Shown here: piece after piece, positions 15,968-24,441 of the stretch
How positions within the stretch are numbered: position 1 is the first letter of the stretch
Layout: each line of letters opens with the position of its first letter
NCBI GenBank assembly: GCA_035513175.1
Contig: DATKCN010000216.1
Span: 1-32,957, forward strand
Direction: 5' to 3'
DNA: 32,957 nt
Origin: DATKCN01 sp035513175
GTDB taxonomy: Bacteria > Chloroflexota > Chloroflexia > Thermomicrobiales > CFX8
The notes under the pieces: model-generated
Told to the model about the DNA's origin: nothing
The model's database searches: none
Seen by the model: only the letters and a program-made list of their open reading frames with translations
Program-made: the position numbers and the translations under genes

Positions 15968-16575
15968 ACCGGCCGCGCAGGACGCGAGTCGATCGCAGCT
16001 TCCGACGCGCATCGGCGGTATTCGCCATTACAATTGCATTGGCACTGATACTCAGTGGCCTGATCGTGCTATTGCCGATCGGGTCGAATGGCGACGATCC
16101 TGGCTCGGCGAATGAGTCTCCCTTGCGGGTGACGCCGGGAGCGGAACTGGCGCGCTGGGAAACCGAGGTGGCCGAGAATCCGGGCGACGCCAACCGAATC
16201 GTCGTTCTTGCCGAAGTTCTTGCCAACAGCGGCAGGGTGACGGAGTCAATTCCGTATTTCGAGCGGGCGATAGAACTTCGTCCCGACGACGCGCAGCTGC
16301 GCGTGGCCTTTGGGAGCGCACTCCAGCGGAACGGCTCGTACTACGACGCCGAGCTCCAGCTGCTTCGCGCCGTCGAACTGGATCCCGACAACATTTCAGC
16401 CGCCTACTATCTCGCAATCCTCTACGAAGGGTTGCCAAGCCCACGAATGGACGAGGCGCGTCGGTGGTACGAGCGGACAATCGAGATCGACCCCGACTCC
16501 GTCATCGCACAGCAGTCTGCCCAGCGAATCGAAGAGTTGAGCGCGGAAATCGCGACGCCGACTACGGGAACGTAG
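15964..16575 (+). CDS. Membrane-anchored TPR protein
   Basis: A 203-residue protein with a basic N-terminus, one TM helix (about 18-40, AVFAITIALALILSGLIVLL), and a C-terminal domain with about three tetratricopeptide repeats (NPGDANRIVVLAEVLANSGRV; ESIPYFERAIELRPDDAQ; AELQLLRAVELDPDNISAAYYLA; ARRWYERTIEIDPDS). It probably scaffolds a membrane complex. It starts at TTG 15964, with GAGGAAGG 9 bp upstream, coupled to the glutaredoxin-like gene. A redox protein plus a membrane TPR protein recalls cytochrome c biogenesis (CcmH/NrfG-like), but no other ccm gene is here, so the role is open. Confidence 0.8.
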   Translation: MNRPRRTRVDRSFRRASAVFAITIALALILSGLIVLLPIGSNGDDPGSANESPLRVTPGAELARWETEVAENPGDANRIVVLAEVLANSGRVTESIPYFERAIELRPDDAQLRVAFGSALQRNGSYYDAELQLLRAVELDPDNISAAYYLAILYEGLPSPRMDEARRWYERTIEIDPDSVIAQQSAQRIEELSAEIATPTTGT

Positions 16576-16583
16576 GCGAGCCC

Positions 16584-17855
16584 ATGCGATTCGTGCACGT
16601 GAATCACCGTTATGCCCCGTTCGCTGGTGGCTCGGAGCGCTGGATGCAAGAGGCATCCGAGGTGCTCGCTCGTGCCGGTCACGACGTCACGGTGGTGACA
16701 ACCAACGCGTTCGACCTCGAATACATGTGGGATCGAAAGCGTGAGTGCGTGCACGCTCCGCGAAATGAGTGCCTGAATGGCGTAAACGTCGAGCGCGTCC
16801 CGATCACTCATCTCCCGCTGTCATCGCTTGGGTTTCAAGGATCGCGCCGAGTGATGGGCGAGCTGTCGAGAATGCCCCTGCCCGCCTGGCCATTCCGGGC
16901 CATCAGCCGGCTTCAGCCATTCGTTCCGAGCTTCGACGCCGCCGTGGAGCGAGGCTTGCCCGCGGACTTGGTTCATGCGACCAACGTCGGCATCGAAAGC
17001 CTGGCGCTACGAGCGATGCGAATAGCCCGGGCGCATGGCGCCCGCTTCGTGCTGACACCATTCATTCACCTTGGCGTTGACGGCGATCCCGTCGCCCGCA
17101 GATACGTCTCGATGCCTCATCAACTGGAGCTCATCCGATCTGCCGACGCGGTGATGGTTATGACGGAGGCCGAAGGCGAGTTCGTGCAACAGATCCGCGG
17201 CGGTCGCGGCGACATCGTCGTCACCGGCGCTGGGGTAGATATTGATGAAGTCACGCACGGTAAGCCCGAGCGGCTTCGCCAGCATGTCAGTTCGCGTGGA
17301 TTCGTCGTCGGGTCGATCGGAGCGCTGGCCCAGGACAAGGGAACGTTCGATCTGGCACGTGCGGTGATCGACCTTCGCCGGTCAGGGCACGAGATCGAAC
17401 TGCTATTGGTGGGACCGCCGCTCCGGTCGTTCGTGCGCTGGTACACTGATCTCTCCGACACGGAGCGCGAAGGAATTCATGTGCTTGGGTTCGTTTCCGC
17501 GGCCTTCAAGCGAGACGTGCTAGCGGCGATCGACGTCATGGCGCTGCCGTCCCGGACTGAATCGTTTGGCATTGTCTATCTGGAAGCCTGGGCCAATCGG
17601 GTCCCAGTCATTGCCGCGGACACGCCGGCAACACGTGAACTGGTTGGCACGAGCGGGGGTGGGTTGCTGACGCCGTTCGGGGACATAGAGGCGATAGCCG
17701 GCGCTCTTCTGAGCATGATGCGGTCTCCTGAAACGCGGAAAGCGATGGGGGCAGCCGGGTTCGAAATGACGTGCCAGCGGCACACTTGGGAGCACGTGGT
17801 GCGGCGTGTCGCACACGTGTACGCGGATGTGCTCGATGTCGAGGTTCTGGGATGA
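16584..17855 (+). CDS. Family 4 glycosyltransferase (first)
   Basis: A GT-B fold transferase of 423 residues. The N-terminal acceptor domain starts MRFVHVNHRYAPFAGGSERWMQEASEVL, with the Gly-rich loop of GT4 enzymes. The C-terminal donor domain has VVGSIGALAQDKGTFDLARAV and the E-x7-E region ESFGIVYLEAWANRVPVIAADTPATRELV. The true start is ATG 16584, eight bases after the TPR stop; the open frame extends back inside that gene. The stop overlaps the next start (ATGA). Substrate unknown; the context suggests surface polysaccharide or glycolipid assembly. Confidence 0.9.
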   Translation: MRFVHVNHRYAPFAGGSERWMQEASEVLARAGHDVTVVTTNAFDLEYMWDRKRECVHAPRNECLNGVNVERVPITHLPLSSLGFQGSRRVMGELSRMPLPAWPFRAISRLQPFVPSFDAAVERGLPADLVHATNVGIESLALRAMRIARAHGARFVLTPFIHLGVDGDPVARRYVSMPHQLELIRSADAVMVMTEAEGEFVQQIRGGRGDIVVTGAGVDIDEVTHGKPERLRQHVSSRGFVVGSIGALAQDKGTFDLARAVIDLRRSGHEIELLLVGPPLRSFVRWYTDLSDTEREGIHVLGFVSAAFKRDVLAAIDVMALPSRTESFGIVYLEAWANRVPVIAADTPATRELVGTSGGGLLTPFGDIEAIAGALLSMMRSPETRKAMGAAGFEMTCQRHTWEHVVRRVAHVYADVLDVEVLG

Positions 17856-18235
17856 GGCAAGGTATGCATGACGAAGAACCAGTTGAAGTGCAAGTGCAAC
17901 GCATACGGGAGGCCGTGCTGGCGCGTCACGGATTGCGGCCCGGCGACAGGGTTCCTGCGCGGCCGTCGTCGGCGGTCAACGATGCGCAGCAGCTCGCGAC
18001 GATCAACGCACACTGGGGAATTGGCAGCGACGCGCCGGTCGTCGGTGGAGCGCTCGTACTCTTCCGTCGAATGCTTCGGATCGTGCTGCGCTGGTACATC
18101 AATCCGATCGTCGATCAGCAGAATCGGTTCAACCAGGCAGCAGTGCGCGCCCTGTTCGAGTTACGCGGTGATAACGAGAAACTGCGCGTTGAACTGAACA
18201 TGCTCGACGAGGCGTCGGAACAGCGCCGTCCGTGA
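17852..18235 (+). CDS. Unknown small protein with amphipathic or membrane-adjacent segment and coiled coil
   Basis: A 127-residue protein of no assigned function. The N-terminal half is acidic, then charged (VQVQRIREAVLARHGLR). A hydrophobic/basic stretch follows (VVGGALVLFRRMLRIVLRWYINPIVDQQNRFN), and the end is a probable coiled coil (AAVRALFELRGDNEKLRVELNMLDEASEQ). I recall similar FRR..LR.WYI.P....QN.FN segments as linkers in methyltransferase or glycosyltransferase loci of Actinobacteria and Chloroflexota; that is memory, not a search. It overlaps both flanking glycosyltransferases by 4 bp, so coupled expression is likely. It may be a peripheral membrane adaptor for the transferases. Confidence 0.7.
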   Translation: MRQGMHDEEPVEVQVQRIREAVLARHGLRPGDRVPARPSSAVNDAQQLATINAHWGIGSDAPVVGGALVLFRRMLRIVLRWYINPIVDQQNRFNQAAVRALFELRGDNEKLRVELNMLDEASEQRRP

Positions 18236-19260
18236 ACATCCTGATCCTGCACAGCCAGGTCCCGTTTGTGCGCGGCGGCGCCGAGGTGCTCGTCGATGGC
18301 CTGGCGTCGGCGATTTCCGATCGCGGTCACGACCTTGACGTCGTGTCTCTCCCGTTAGGCTGGAATCCACCGGAAAAGCTGTTATCAACTGCGCTGGCCT
18401 GGCGGTTGCTCGATGTCTCGAGATCTAATGAGCGGTTCGTTGACCTCGTTATCTGCACGAAGTTTCCGACCTGGGCGGTGGATCACCCGCGTAAGGCGCT
18501 CTGGCTGATCCACCAGCATCGGCAAGCGTATGACCTGCATGGCACGCCCATGAGCGAGTTCGGAACGGGCGACGCCGCAGATACGATTCGTGAGCGGATT
18601 GTCGATATCGATCGCATTGGGATCGCGTCATGCGACCCAAGACACACGATCAGTCGCAATGTCAGCGATCGATTGCGGCGGTTCACGGGACTGGATGCTT
18701 CTCCTCTGTATCCACCAGTTCCGCGAGCGGGGCTGCGAGCGGAAGCGTACGAGCCGTTCGTGCTGAGCGTGGCCCGCCTGGACGCGTCGAAGCGCGTTGG
18801 CGCCCTGGTAGAGGCGTGGCCGATGGTGTTGAGCGCGCTGCGACTGGTCATCGTGGGAGACGGGCCGGACCGGGCGGCGATTGAGCGGCGGGTCGCGGCC
18901 CTGGGCATCTCGGACCGCGTCTCGGTGCTTGGACGGGTAGATGACGCGAGACTCAGGGACCTCTACAACACGTGTCGAGCGGTATTCTACGCCCCGATCG
19001 ATGAGGACTACGGTTACACCACTGTCGAGTCGCTCGCCGCAGGAAAACCGGTGATTACCTCACCGGATAGTGGCGGCGTGCTGGAGTTCGTGGGGCCGGG
19101 AATGTGCGGGGCTGTGACGGAGTTGGCGCCGCGAAGCCTCGCATGCGCCATCGACGCGTTCGCGGACGAAAAGCTCGCACGCGCCCTTGGAAGCGGCGGA
19201 CCAGCGGTCACGGCGGCGCTGAACTGGGACACGGTCGTGTCGGCGCTGGTGAAGGTCTGA
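18232..19260 (+). CDS. Family 4 glycosyltransferase (second)
   Basis: A compact GT-B transferase of 342 residues starting at GTG 18232 (MNILILHSQVPFVRGGAEVLVDGLASAI). The donor domain shows FVLSVARLDASKRVGALVEAWPMV, RLVIVGDGPDRAAIERR and the terminal EDYGYTTVESLAAGKPVITSPDSGGVLEFV motif with its E-x7-E spacing. Its stop is immediately followed by the ATG of the third transferase with no gap. Confidence 0.9.
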   Translation: MNILILHSQVPFVRGGAEVLVDGLASAISDRGHDLDVVSLPLGWNPPEKLLSTALAWRLLDVSRSNERFVDLVICTKFPTWAVDHPRKALWLIHQHRQAYDLHGTPMSEFGTGDAADTIRERIVDIDRIGIASCDPRHTISRNVSDRLRRFTGLDASPLYPPVPRAGLRAEAYEPFVLSVARLDASKRVGALVEAWPMVLSALRLVIVGDGPDRAAIERRVAALGISDRVSVLGRVDDARLRDLYNTCRAVFYAPIDEDYGYTTVESLAAGKPVITSPDSGGVLEFVGPGMCGAVTELAPRSLACAIDAFADEKLARALGSGGPAVTAALNWDTVVSALVKV

Positions 19261-20685
19261 ATGAGCAATACCAGGTGGCCGCCGATTCAGGTCGTAACGC
19301 CGATGCCACCCGTGCGATCGGGCATCGCGAAATACAGCGCGGACCTGCTCGAGGCGATCGGCAATCAGTGGCATATGCAGGTCGTCATGGACGGCACGGC
19401 AACGGGCCGTCGGAGCCGGCTGCCCGGGCGACCTGGCCTCGGTCGGTTCGATTCGACGGCTCCCATCGTGTTCCAGGTCGGCAATTCCGGCTTCCACTCG
19501 CTGGCGTTCCACAATGCAGCGAGATCGCGCGGGGTGCTCGTGCTGCATGATGTAGTCGTCCACCACGGCCGGCTCGCCGAGTTCGTGAGGGAGCGCCGGG
19601 GTCGTAGCTATCGAAAGCTGATGTCCACGCGATATGGCGAGTCAGGGGCGACGCTCGCTAAACAATCGCTGCGCGGTCACGTGCCAGCCGACCTGAGCGC
19701 CTACCCGCTGTCTGAAGACTTCATCGAGGCCGCCAGAGTAACGGTCGTACATTCCCAGCACGCCCGCGCTCTCGTGGAACATCTGGTTCCAGGCGCGAAG
19801 GTCGCGGTCGTGCCGATGGGAGTGCCTCTTCCCGCGGGAGTTGACCAGCGGGATGCCCGCGAGACGCTCGGCATGCCACGCGACGCGTTCATCGTCGCCT
19901 CAGTCACGCATGTCAACCCATACAAACGCCTCGATGTGGTCATCCGCGCGCTAAGCCGGCTGTTGGATGTCGTTCCGGACGCACTGCTCGTGGTGGCAGG
20001 CTCGCTCGCTCCCGGAGTGGAGCTTAAGCGAATTGCCGCCCTGTACGGCGTCTCGCACCGCGTGCAACTTCTAGGTTACGTCGGCGATGAAGAGGCCCGG
20101 CTTGTTGCCCAGGCAGCCGATGTGTGCGTGAATCTTCGGCATCCCAGCACCGGCGAGACATCGGCGAGCTTGCTGCGATTGATAGGAGCTGGCAAGCCCG
20201 TGTTGGTCACCGACCATGAGACCACGCGGGAGTATCCGTCCGATGTGGTCCTTCGTGTGCCGGTTGACGCGTTCGAAGAGGAAATGGTAGCGGAGCTGCT
20301 CGTCACGCTCGCCCAGGACTCCGGCATGAGGGGTCGCATCGGCGCTGCCGCTCGCGATTTCGTCGCGCGCGAACACTCGATGGACATTGCGGTCGAGGGA
20401 TACCGTCGCATCCTGGAGCGTGAATATGGACTCAACCTTCCCGTAGTGGCAGCGGGCAACCGGCATGAACACGTGCCAGCACTCTCCGTTTCGCACGGCG
20501 TCGATGATCGCGAATATTCCTGGATCGAGCGCGAGCTTGTCAACGCGCTTGCCGGAAGCGGAGTCGGCGACATGAGTGTTACTATCGACGCGGCCGTGCG
20601 TGGGATTCGCGACCTGCGGCTCGATCGTTTCACGGCTGACACCTGGGGAGCCGCGCCTGATGACACAACCGGACGTCGTTCGTAA
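19261..20685 (+). CDS. Family 4 glycosyltransferase (third), with C-terminal extension
   Basis: A 474-residue GT-B transferase. N-terminal loop TPMPPVRSGIAKYSADLLEAIG; donor domain FIVASVTHVNPYKRLDVVIRAL, LLVVAGSLAPGVELKRIA and HPSTGETSASLLRLIGAGKPVLVTDHETTREY. After the usual end (around GYRRILEREYG) there are about 80 extra residues without a recognised domain. The 3' end overlaps the Trm112-like gene by 26 bp in another frame. Confidence 0.88.
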   Translation: MSNTRWPPIQVVTPMPPVRSGIAKYSADLLEAIGNQWHMQVVMDGTATGRRSRLPGRPGLGRFDSTAPIVFQVGNSGFHSLAFHNAARSRGVLVLHDVVVHHGRLAEFVRERRGRSYRKLMSTRYGESGATLAKQSLRGHVPADLSAYPLSEDFIEAARVTVVHSQHARALVEHLVPGAKVAVVPMGVPLPAGVDQRDARETLGMPRDAFIVASVTHVNPYKRLDVVIRALSRLLDVVPDALLVVAGSLAPGVELKRIAALYGVSHRVQLLGYVGDEEARLVAQAADVCVNLRHPSTGETSASLLRLIGAGKPVLVTDHETTREYPSDVVLRVPVDAFEEEMVAELLVTLAQDSGMRGRIGAAARDFVAREHSMDIAVEGYRRILEREYGLNLPVVAAGNRHEHVPALSVSHGVDDREYSWIERELVNALAGSGVGDMSVTIDAAVRGIRDLRLDRFTADTWGAAPDDTTGRRS

Positions 20686-20827
20686 GGAACTCCTTGAGAT
20701 TCTCGCCTGCCCGGTGTGCAAGACACCCGTTCGCCTCGACGGGGAGCGACTCGTTTGCGACGAGTGCGGTCGGCGGTATCGCATCGATGATGGCATCCCG
20801 GTCATGTTGCTGGACGAAGCGGAATAG
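20660..20827 (+). CDS. Trm112-like zinc protein
   Basis: A 55-residue protein with two CxxC pairs (ILACPVCKTPVRL and LVCDECGRRYRI) followed by IDDGIPVMLLDEA, the Trm112/YcaR family pattern. Eukaryotic and archaeal Trm112 activates methyltransferases; the bacterial role is unclear, and proteins like this often sit beside glycosyltransferase or lipid A genes. The ATG 20660 lies inside the end of the third transferase, with GGGGAG 11 bp upstream. The gene ends exactly at the LexA-like box of ruvB. Confidence 0.85.
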   Translation: MTQPDVVRKELLEILACPVCKTPVRLDGERLVCDECGRRYRIDDGIPVMLLDEAE

Positions 20828-20838
20828 AACGAACGTTC
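20827..20838. promoter_or_regulatory. LexA (SOS) box in front of ruvB
   Basis: GAAC-GAAC-GTTC fits the Gram-positive type LexA/DinR box GAAC-N4-GTTC, and flanking A and T extend the palindrome to 14 bp (20826-20839). It covers the position where the -35 of the ruvB promoter would be, so binding would block polymerase. Confidence 0.7.
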
Positions 20839-20847
20839 TAATCTTCT

Positions 20848-20856
20848 TGCTATACT
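20848..20856 (+). promoter_or_regulatory. Extended -10 promoter of ruvB
   Basis: TGC then TATACT (20851-20856). The start near 20863 gives a leader of about 33 nt. The -35 region is occupied by the LexA-like palindrome. Confidence 0.6.
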
Positions 20857-20895
20857 TGACCGCGAGGATTCGATCCATTTCGTCAGGTGACATGA

Positions 20896-21939
20896 ATGAC
20901 CAGCCGCGTAGTGTCCGGGCAACACCGAGAAGAAGATATTCTGATCGAGAGCAGCCTGCGCCCACGACGCCTGAGCGAGTACGTCGGTCAGGACAAGGTC
21001 AAGGGCACGCTCGGAATATTCATCGAAGCCGCCCTCGCGCGGGGCGAGGCCCTCGATCACATGCTGTTGTACGGTCCCCCGGGGCTTGGAAAAACGACAC
21101 TGGCAAACATCATCGGCGCGGAAATGGGCGTCGCGGTGCGGATCACGTCTGGGCCGGCAATCGAGCGCGCCGGGGACCTCGTTTCGATTCTAACGAACGT
21201 TAAGGCCGGAGATGTTCTCTTCATCGATGAAATTCATCGTCTGAATCGAGCCGTCGAGGAGGTGCTCTACCCGGCGATGGAGGATTTCGCCGTCGACATC
21301 GTGTTGGGCAAGGGACCCGGGGCGAGGTCGATGAGGCTGTCGCTTCCACGCTTCACATTGGTCGGAGCGACGACGCGGCTCGCGTTGCTCACGTCTCCAC
21401 TGCGGGATCGGTTCGGCGCGGTGTTCCGACTGGAGTACTACGACGATGAGGCGATGCACAGCATTGTATTACGATCGTCGCGGATCCTCGGAGTGGAAAT
21501 TGAGCCTGAAGGAGCGCGAGAGATCGCGTTGCGCTCGCGAGGGACGCCCCGTGTCGCGAACCGGCTGCTCAAACGTGTCCGTGATTATGCGCAGGTGCGT
21601 GCGGATGGCGTGATAACGCCCGATGTCGCCGTATCCGCGTTGACGATGCTGGATGTGGATGAGCTTGGCCTGGACGATGTAGACCGCAGAATATTGTTGG
21701 CGATCGTGCAGAAGTTTGCTGGCGGCCCGGTTGGGATCGACACGCTCGCGGCCGCAACCAGTGAGGAAACCGACACGATCATGGACGTGTACGAACCGTA
21801 CCTGATCCAGCTTGGGTTCTTGCAACGCACACCGCGTGGCCGAGTTGCAGCGCGCAGGGCGTACGAGCATCTCGGGCTCCAGGCTCCCCGGACGGCAGAT
21901 GAGGTCCAGCAGCAACTGTTTGGCGAGTTTCAGCGGTGA
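20896..21939 (+). CDS. ruvB: Holliday junction branch migration ATPase RuvB
   Basis: The hexameric motor that drives branch migration with RuvA. It has 347 residues. Motifs: LRPRRLSEYVGQ at the N-terminus, Walker A GPPGLGKT (60-67), Walker B LFIDEIHRL, sensor 1 LVGATTR, and the winged-helix end (FAGGPVGIDTLAAATSEETDTI...LGFLQRTPRGR). Start ATG 20896 has AGGTGA 5 bp upstream. ruvA and ruvC are not in the window. It overlaps queA by 4 bp, a pairing seen in many bacteria. A LexA-like operator suggests DNA-damage induction. Confidence 0.96.
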   Translation: MTSRVVSGQHREEDILIESSLRPRRLSEYVGQDKVKGTLGIFIEAALARGEALDHMLLYGPPGLGKTTLANIIGAEMGVAVRITSGPAIERAGDLVSILTNVKAGDVLFIDEIHRLNRAVEEVLYPAMEDFAVDIVLGKGPGARSMRLSLPRFTLVGATTRLALLTSPLRDRFGAVFRLEYYDDEAMHSIVLRSSRILGVEIEPEGAREIALRSRGTPRVANRLLKRVRDYAQVRADGVITPDVAVSALTMLDVDELGLDDVDRRILLAIVQKFAGGPVGIDTLAAATSEETDTIMDVYEPYLIQLGFLQRTPRGRVAARRAYEHLGLQAPRTADEVQQQLFGEFQR

Positions 21940-22991
21940 CTGACTCTTGCCCAGACGTCGGGCGGCCAATTCCCGTCGCTCAATTCGACTACGACCTTCC
22001 GCCCGAGCTGATCGCGCAGGCTCCGATTGAGCCGCGCGACGCGTCGCGGCTGCTCGTAATCGATCGAACCGCCGGTCGGCTTCACGATCGACAGTTTCGT
22101 GACCTTCCTCAGTTTCTGACCCATGGAGATCTGATCGTCGTCAACGACACGCGTGTGTTCCCAGCGAGACTTGCTGCCGTACGCGGCACTGGAGGCGGCG
22201 TCGAGCTTCTGCTATTACGTCCAATCTGTGACACGACGTGGCTGGCGATGGCCCGTCCAGGTCGCCGGCTGCGTGAAGGCGAGCGGCTCCTCGTGCTCGA
22301 TCGGCACGGCGAGCAAGTGACCAGCAGCGTAACGATCGAGCGTCGACAAGGCGGTCAGTTCGTTGTTTCGCTGGAATCGGACACGATCGAGCAGTTCGGC
22401 CGCATTCCGCTGCCCCCGTACATCCGTACGGCGATCTGTGACCCGAGTCGGTATCAAACCGTGTACGCGGATGAACAAGGTTCGGCCGCCGCACCGACCG
22501 CGGGAATGCACTTCACAACGGAGCTGATGGACGCCTGTGTGGCGGCGGGAGCAACGTTCGCGCGTGTGACGCTGCATGTCGGTCTGGACACATTCCAGCC
22601 CCTCAAGACTGATGACGCGCGCAAGCACCACATGCATTCGGAGTGGTTCCGAATCTCTGAACCTGATGACATTCGGTCTGCCAAGGCTGGCGGTCGGCGC
22701 GTCATCGCGATCGGGACGACATCGGTGCGCACGCTTGAATCCGCGGCTGAGCGGATTCTGGATGATCGCGCCTCGACGCCGATTGATGGATTTACGAACC
22801 TGTTCATCACTCCGGGATACTCGTTCAACGTCGTCGACGCGATGGTGACGAACTTTCATCTTCCGCGCACGACATTGATGCTTCTGGTGTCGGCATTCGC
22901 CGGGCATGGACTGATCCGCGAAGCGTACGAACACGCCATTCGCGAACGATACCGGTTCTTTTCCTTCGGGGATGCCATGCTCATCGTGTAG
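21936..22991 (+). CDS. queA: S-adenosylmethionine:tRNA ribosyltransferase-isomerase QueA
   Basis: Transfers the ribosyl part of SAM to preQ1 in tRNA, forming epoxyqueuosine. The protein has 351 residues from GTG 21936. Family motifs: FDYDLPPELIAQAPIEPRDASRLLV, GDLIVVNDTRVFPARL, the core SAAAPTAGMHFT, and MVTNFHLPRTTLMLLVSAFAGH near the end. If ruvB is SOS-induced, queA is likely co-transcribed with it. Confidence 0.96.
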   Translation: MTDSCPDVGRPIPVAQFDYDLPPELIAQAPIEPRDASRLLVIDRTAGRLHDRQFRDLPQFLTHGDLIVVNDTRVFPARLAAVRGTGGGVELLLLRPICDTTWLAMARPGRRLREGERLLVLDRHGEQVTSSVTIERRQGGQFVVSLESDTIEQFGRIPLPPYIRTAICDPSRYQTVYADEQGSAAAPTAGMHFTTELMDACVAAGATFARVTLHVGLDTFQPLKTDDARKHHMHSEWFRISEPDDIRSAKAGGRRVIAIGTTSVRTLESAAERILDDRASTPIDGFTNLFITPGYSFNVVDAMVTNFHLPRTTLMLLVSAFAGHGLIREAYEHAIRERYRFFSFGDAMLIV

Positions 22992-23030
22992 GATCATCGG
23001 ATTGTTGCTCGCAAGCGGGGCCGAAACGGG

Positions 23031-23642
23031 ATGGAGACGCGCGCATTGGCGAATCTGGCGATTACTCGAGAAAACGCCTGGGGCCTGTTGACTGAGTTCG
23101 TCAAGGGCGAACCGTTGCTCAGACACTGCCTTGGGGTTGAGGCGTGCATGCGCGAGTACGCGCGGGTATTTGGCGAAGACGAGGAGTTGTGGGGCTTCGT
23201 CGGGCTGGTGCATGACTTTGACTTCGAAATACATCCTACATTGGACATGCATCCACAGGACGGCGCGCCGATATTGCGGGATCGAGGTGTTCCCGAGAGC
23301 GTTATCGAGTCGGTGCTCAGCCACGCAGACCATCTGGATGTCCCGCGTGCTGGGCGCCTGGATCTGACGCTGGCGGCGGTCGACGAGACGAGTGGTTTCG
23401 TAACCGCGGTTGCTCTCGTGAGGCCGACGAAGTCCATCGACGAGGTGACCCCACGCGCGGTCCGGAAGAAGATGAAAGACAAGGCGTTCGCGCGCGCGGT
23501 TGACAGGACAACGATGCTGGAGACGGCCGAAGCGCTCGGGATCGAGTTCGACGAGCACGTGCAGCACGTGATTGACGGCATAGCGGCAATCGCGCCACGG
23601 CTTGGCCTGGAGCGGAGCGCGTCAGCAGTTGGGGCAGACTGA
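23031..23642 (+). CDS. HD domain phosphohydrolase
   Basis: A 203-residue HD superfamily protein: LLRHCLGVEACMREYA gives the first metal-ligand His, GFVGLVHDFDFE the HD pair, and SVLSHADHLDVP a later His/Asp pair. It resembles the HDIG-type single-domain proteins often annotated only as HDIG domain protein. The substrate is unknown, probably a nucleotide. It lies 39 bp after queA and 3 bp before the cyclophilin gene. Confidence 0.82.
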   Translation: METRALANLAITRENAWGLLTEFVKGEPLLRHCLGVEACMREYARVFGEDEELWGFVGLVHDFDFEIHPTLDMHPQDGAPILRDRGVPESVIESVLSHADHLDVPRAGRLDLTLAAVDETSGFVTAVALVRPTKSIDEVTPRAVRKKMKDKAFARAVDRTTMLETAEALGIEFDEHVQHVIDGIAAIAPRLGLERSASAVGAD

Positions 23643-23645
23643 CCA

Positions 23646-24353
23646 ATGATTCTGGGACGACATTCGTTGAAGGTAGCCGCGCTCGTGTTCGTGGCTGCGA
23701 TTGTGATGGCCGCTTGCGGTGATGAGGACGGTCGATCGACCGCTACGACCGCAAGTCAGGACGCGCCGGTGGCGACGCAGGGGAGCGACTCAACCCAGGC
23801 GATAGCCACCGTCGGAAGTCAGGGGGAGTCAGTGTCGAAGCAGTGGAGCACCGAGCCGGAGATGCAGTTGGAGTCCGGCAAGGATTATGGGGCGATTATT
23901 CGGACTAACCTCGGCGAGATCGTCGTCGATCTGTTCGAAGGCGACGCGCCCAGGACGGTCAACAACTTTGTGTTCCTTGCCAACCAGGGTTACTACGAAG
24001 GCGTTCCGTTCCATCGGGTGATCAAGGACTTCATGGTGCAGACCGGTGACCCGACGGGCACCGGCGCCGGATCACCAGGCTACCGGTTCGCCGACGAGCC
24101 CGTCACCCGTGAGTACCTGCGAGGCACATTGGCGATGGCCAACGCGGGACCGAACACCAACGGCTCTCAGTTCTTCATCATTCATCAGGATTATGGGCTC
24201 CCCAAGCAATATACGATTTTCGGCATCGTGACCGATGGGTTTGACGTGCTTGACGCGATCGCCGCGTCACCGGTGACGACGAGCGCGCGCGGTGAGCGGT
24301 CGGTGCCGACCGTGCCGTTGAACGTTGAAAGCATCGAGATTACCGTCCGCTGA
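23646..24353 (+). CDS. Cyclophilin-type peptidyl-prolyl isomerase, lipoprotein
   Basis: A 235-residue protein with a signal peptide ending in a lipobox-like MAAC (cysteine about residue 26), a Ser/Thr/Gln-rich linker, and a cyclophilin domain: VDLFEGDAPRTVNNFVFLANQGYYEGVPFHRVIKDFMVQTGDPTGTGAGSPGY, then NTNGSQFFI. Cys/Arg/Phe active-site residues FHR and QFF are conserved. It probably folds exported proteins at the outer face of the membrane. The start is ATG 23646, just after the HD gene. Confidence 0.92.
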   Translation: MILGRHSLKVAALVFVAAIVMAACGDEDGRSTATTASQDAPVATQGSDSTQAIATVGSQGESVSKQWSTEPEMQLESGKDYGAIIRTNLGEIVVDLFEGDAPRTVNNFVFLANQGYYEGVPFHRVIKDFMVQTGDPTGTGAGSPGYRFADEPVTREYLRGTLAMANAGPNTNGSQFFIIHQDYGLPKQYTIFGIVTDGFDVLDAIAASPVTTSARGERSVPTVPLNVESIEITVR

Positions 24354-24383
24354 TCGTTTCTGAGATCGGCGTGCGAGGCATGA

Positions 24384-24408
24384 GACGGCCGCGGACAGCG
24401 CGGCCGTC
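24384..24408 (+). terminator. Hairpin after the cyclophilin gene
   Basis: A perfect 10-bp GC-rich inverted repeat with a 5-nt loop (24384-24393 / 24399-24408), about 30 bp after the stop. No U-tract, so intrinsic termination is uncertain. Confidence 0.45.
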
Positions 24409-24441
24409 GCCGCGTTCGGGTGTCTGAGCCTGGAGGTTGAG

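Noticed and set aside
20071..21060. A 329-residue minus-strand frame across the GT4/Trm112/ruvB junction
   Set aside because: It runs antisense through three well-supported genes and the ruvB promoter and has no recognisable domain.
22215..23567. A 450-residue open frame on the minus strand
   Set aside because: It lies opposite queA and the HD gene, both with clear family motifs; its translation is Arg/His rich and lacks any domain. It is a shadow of the high GC content.
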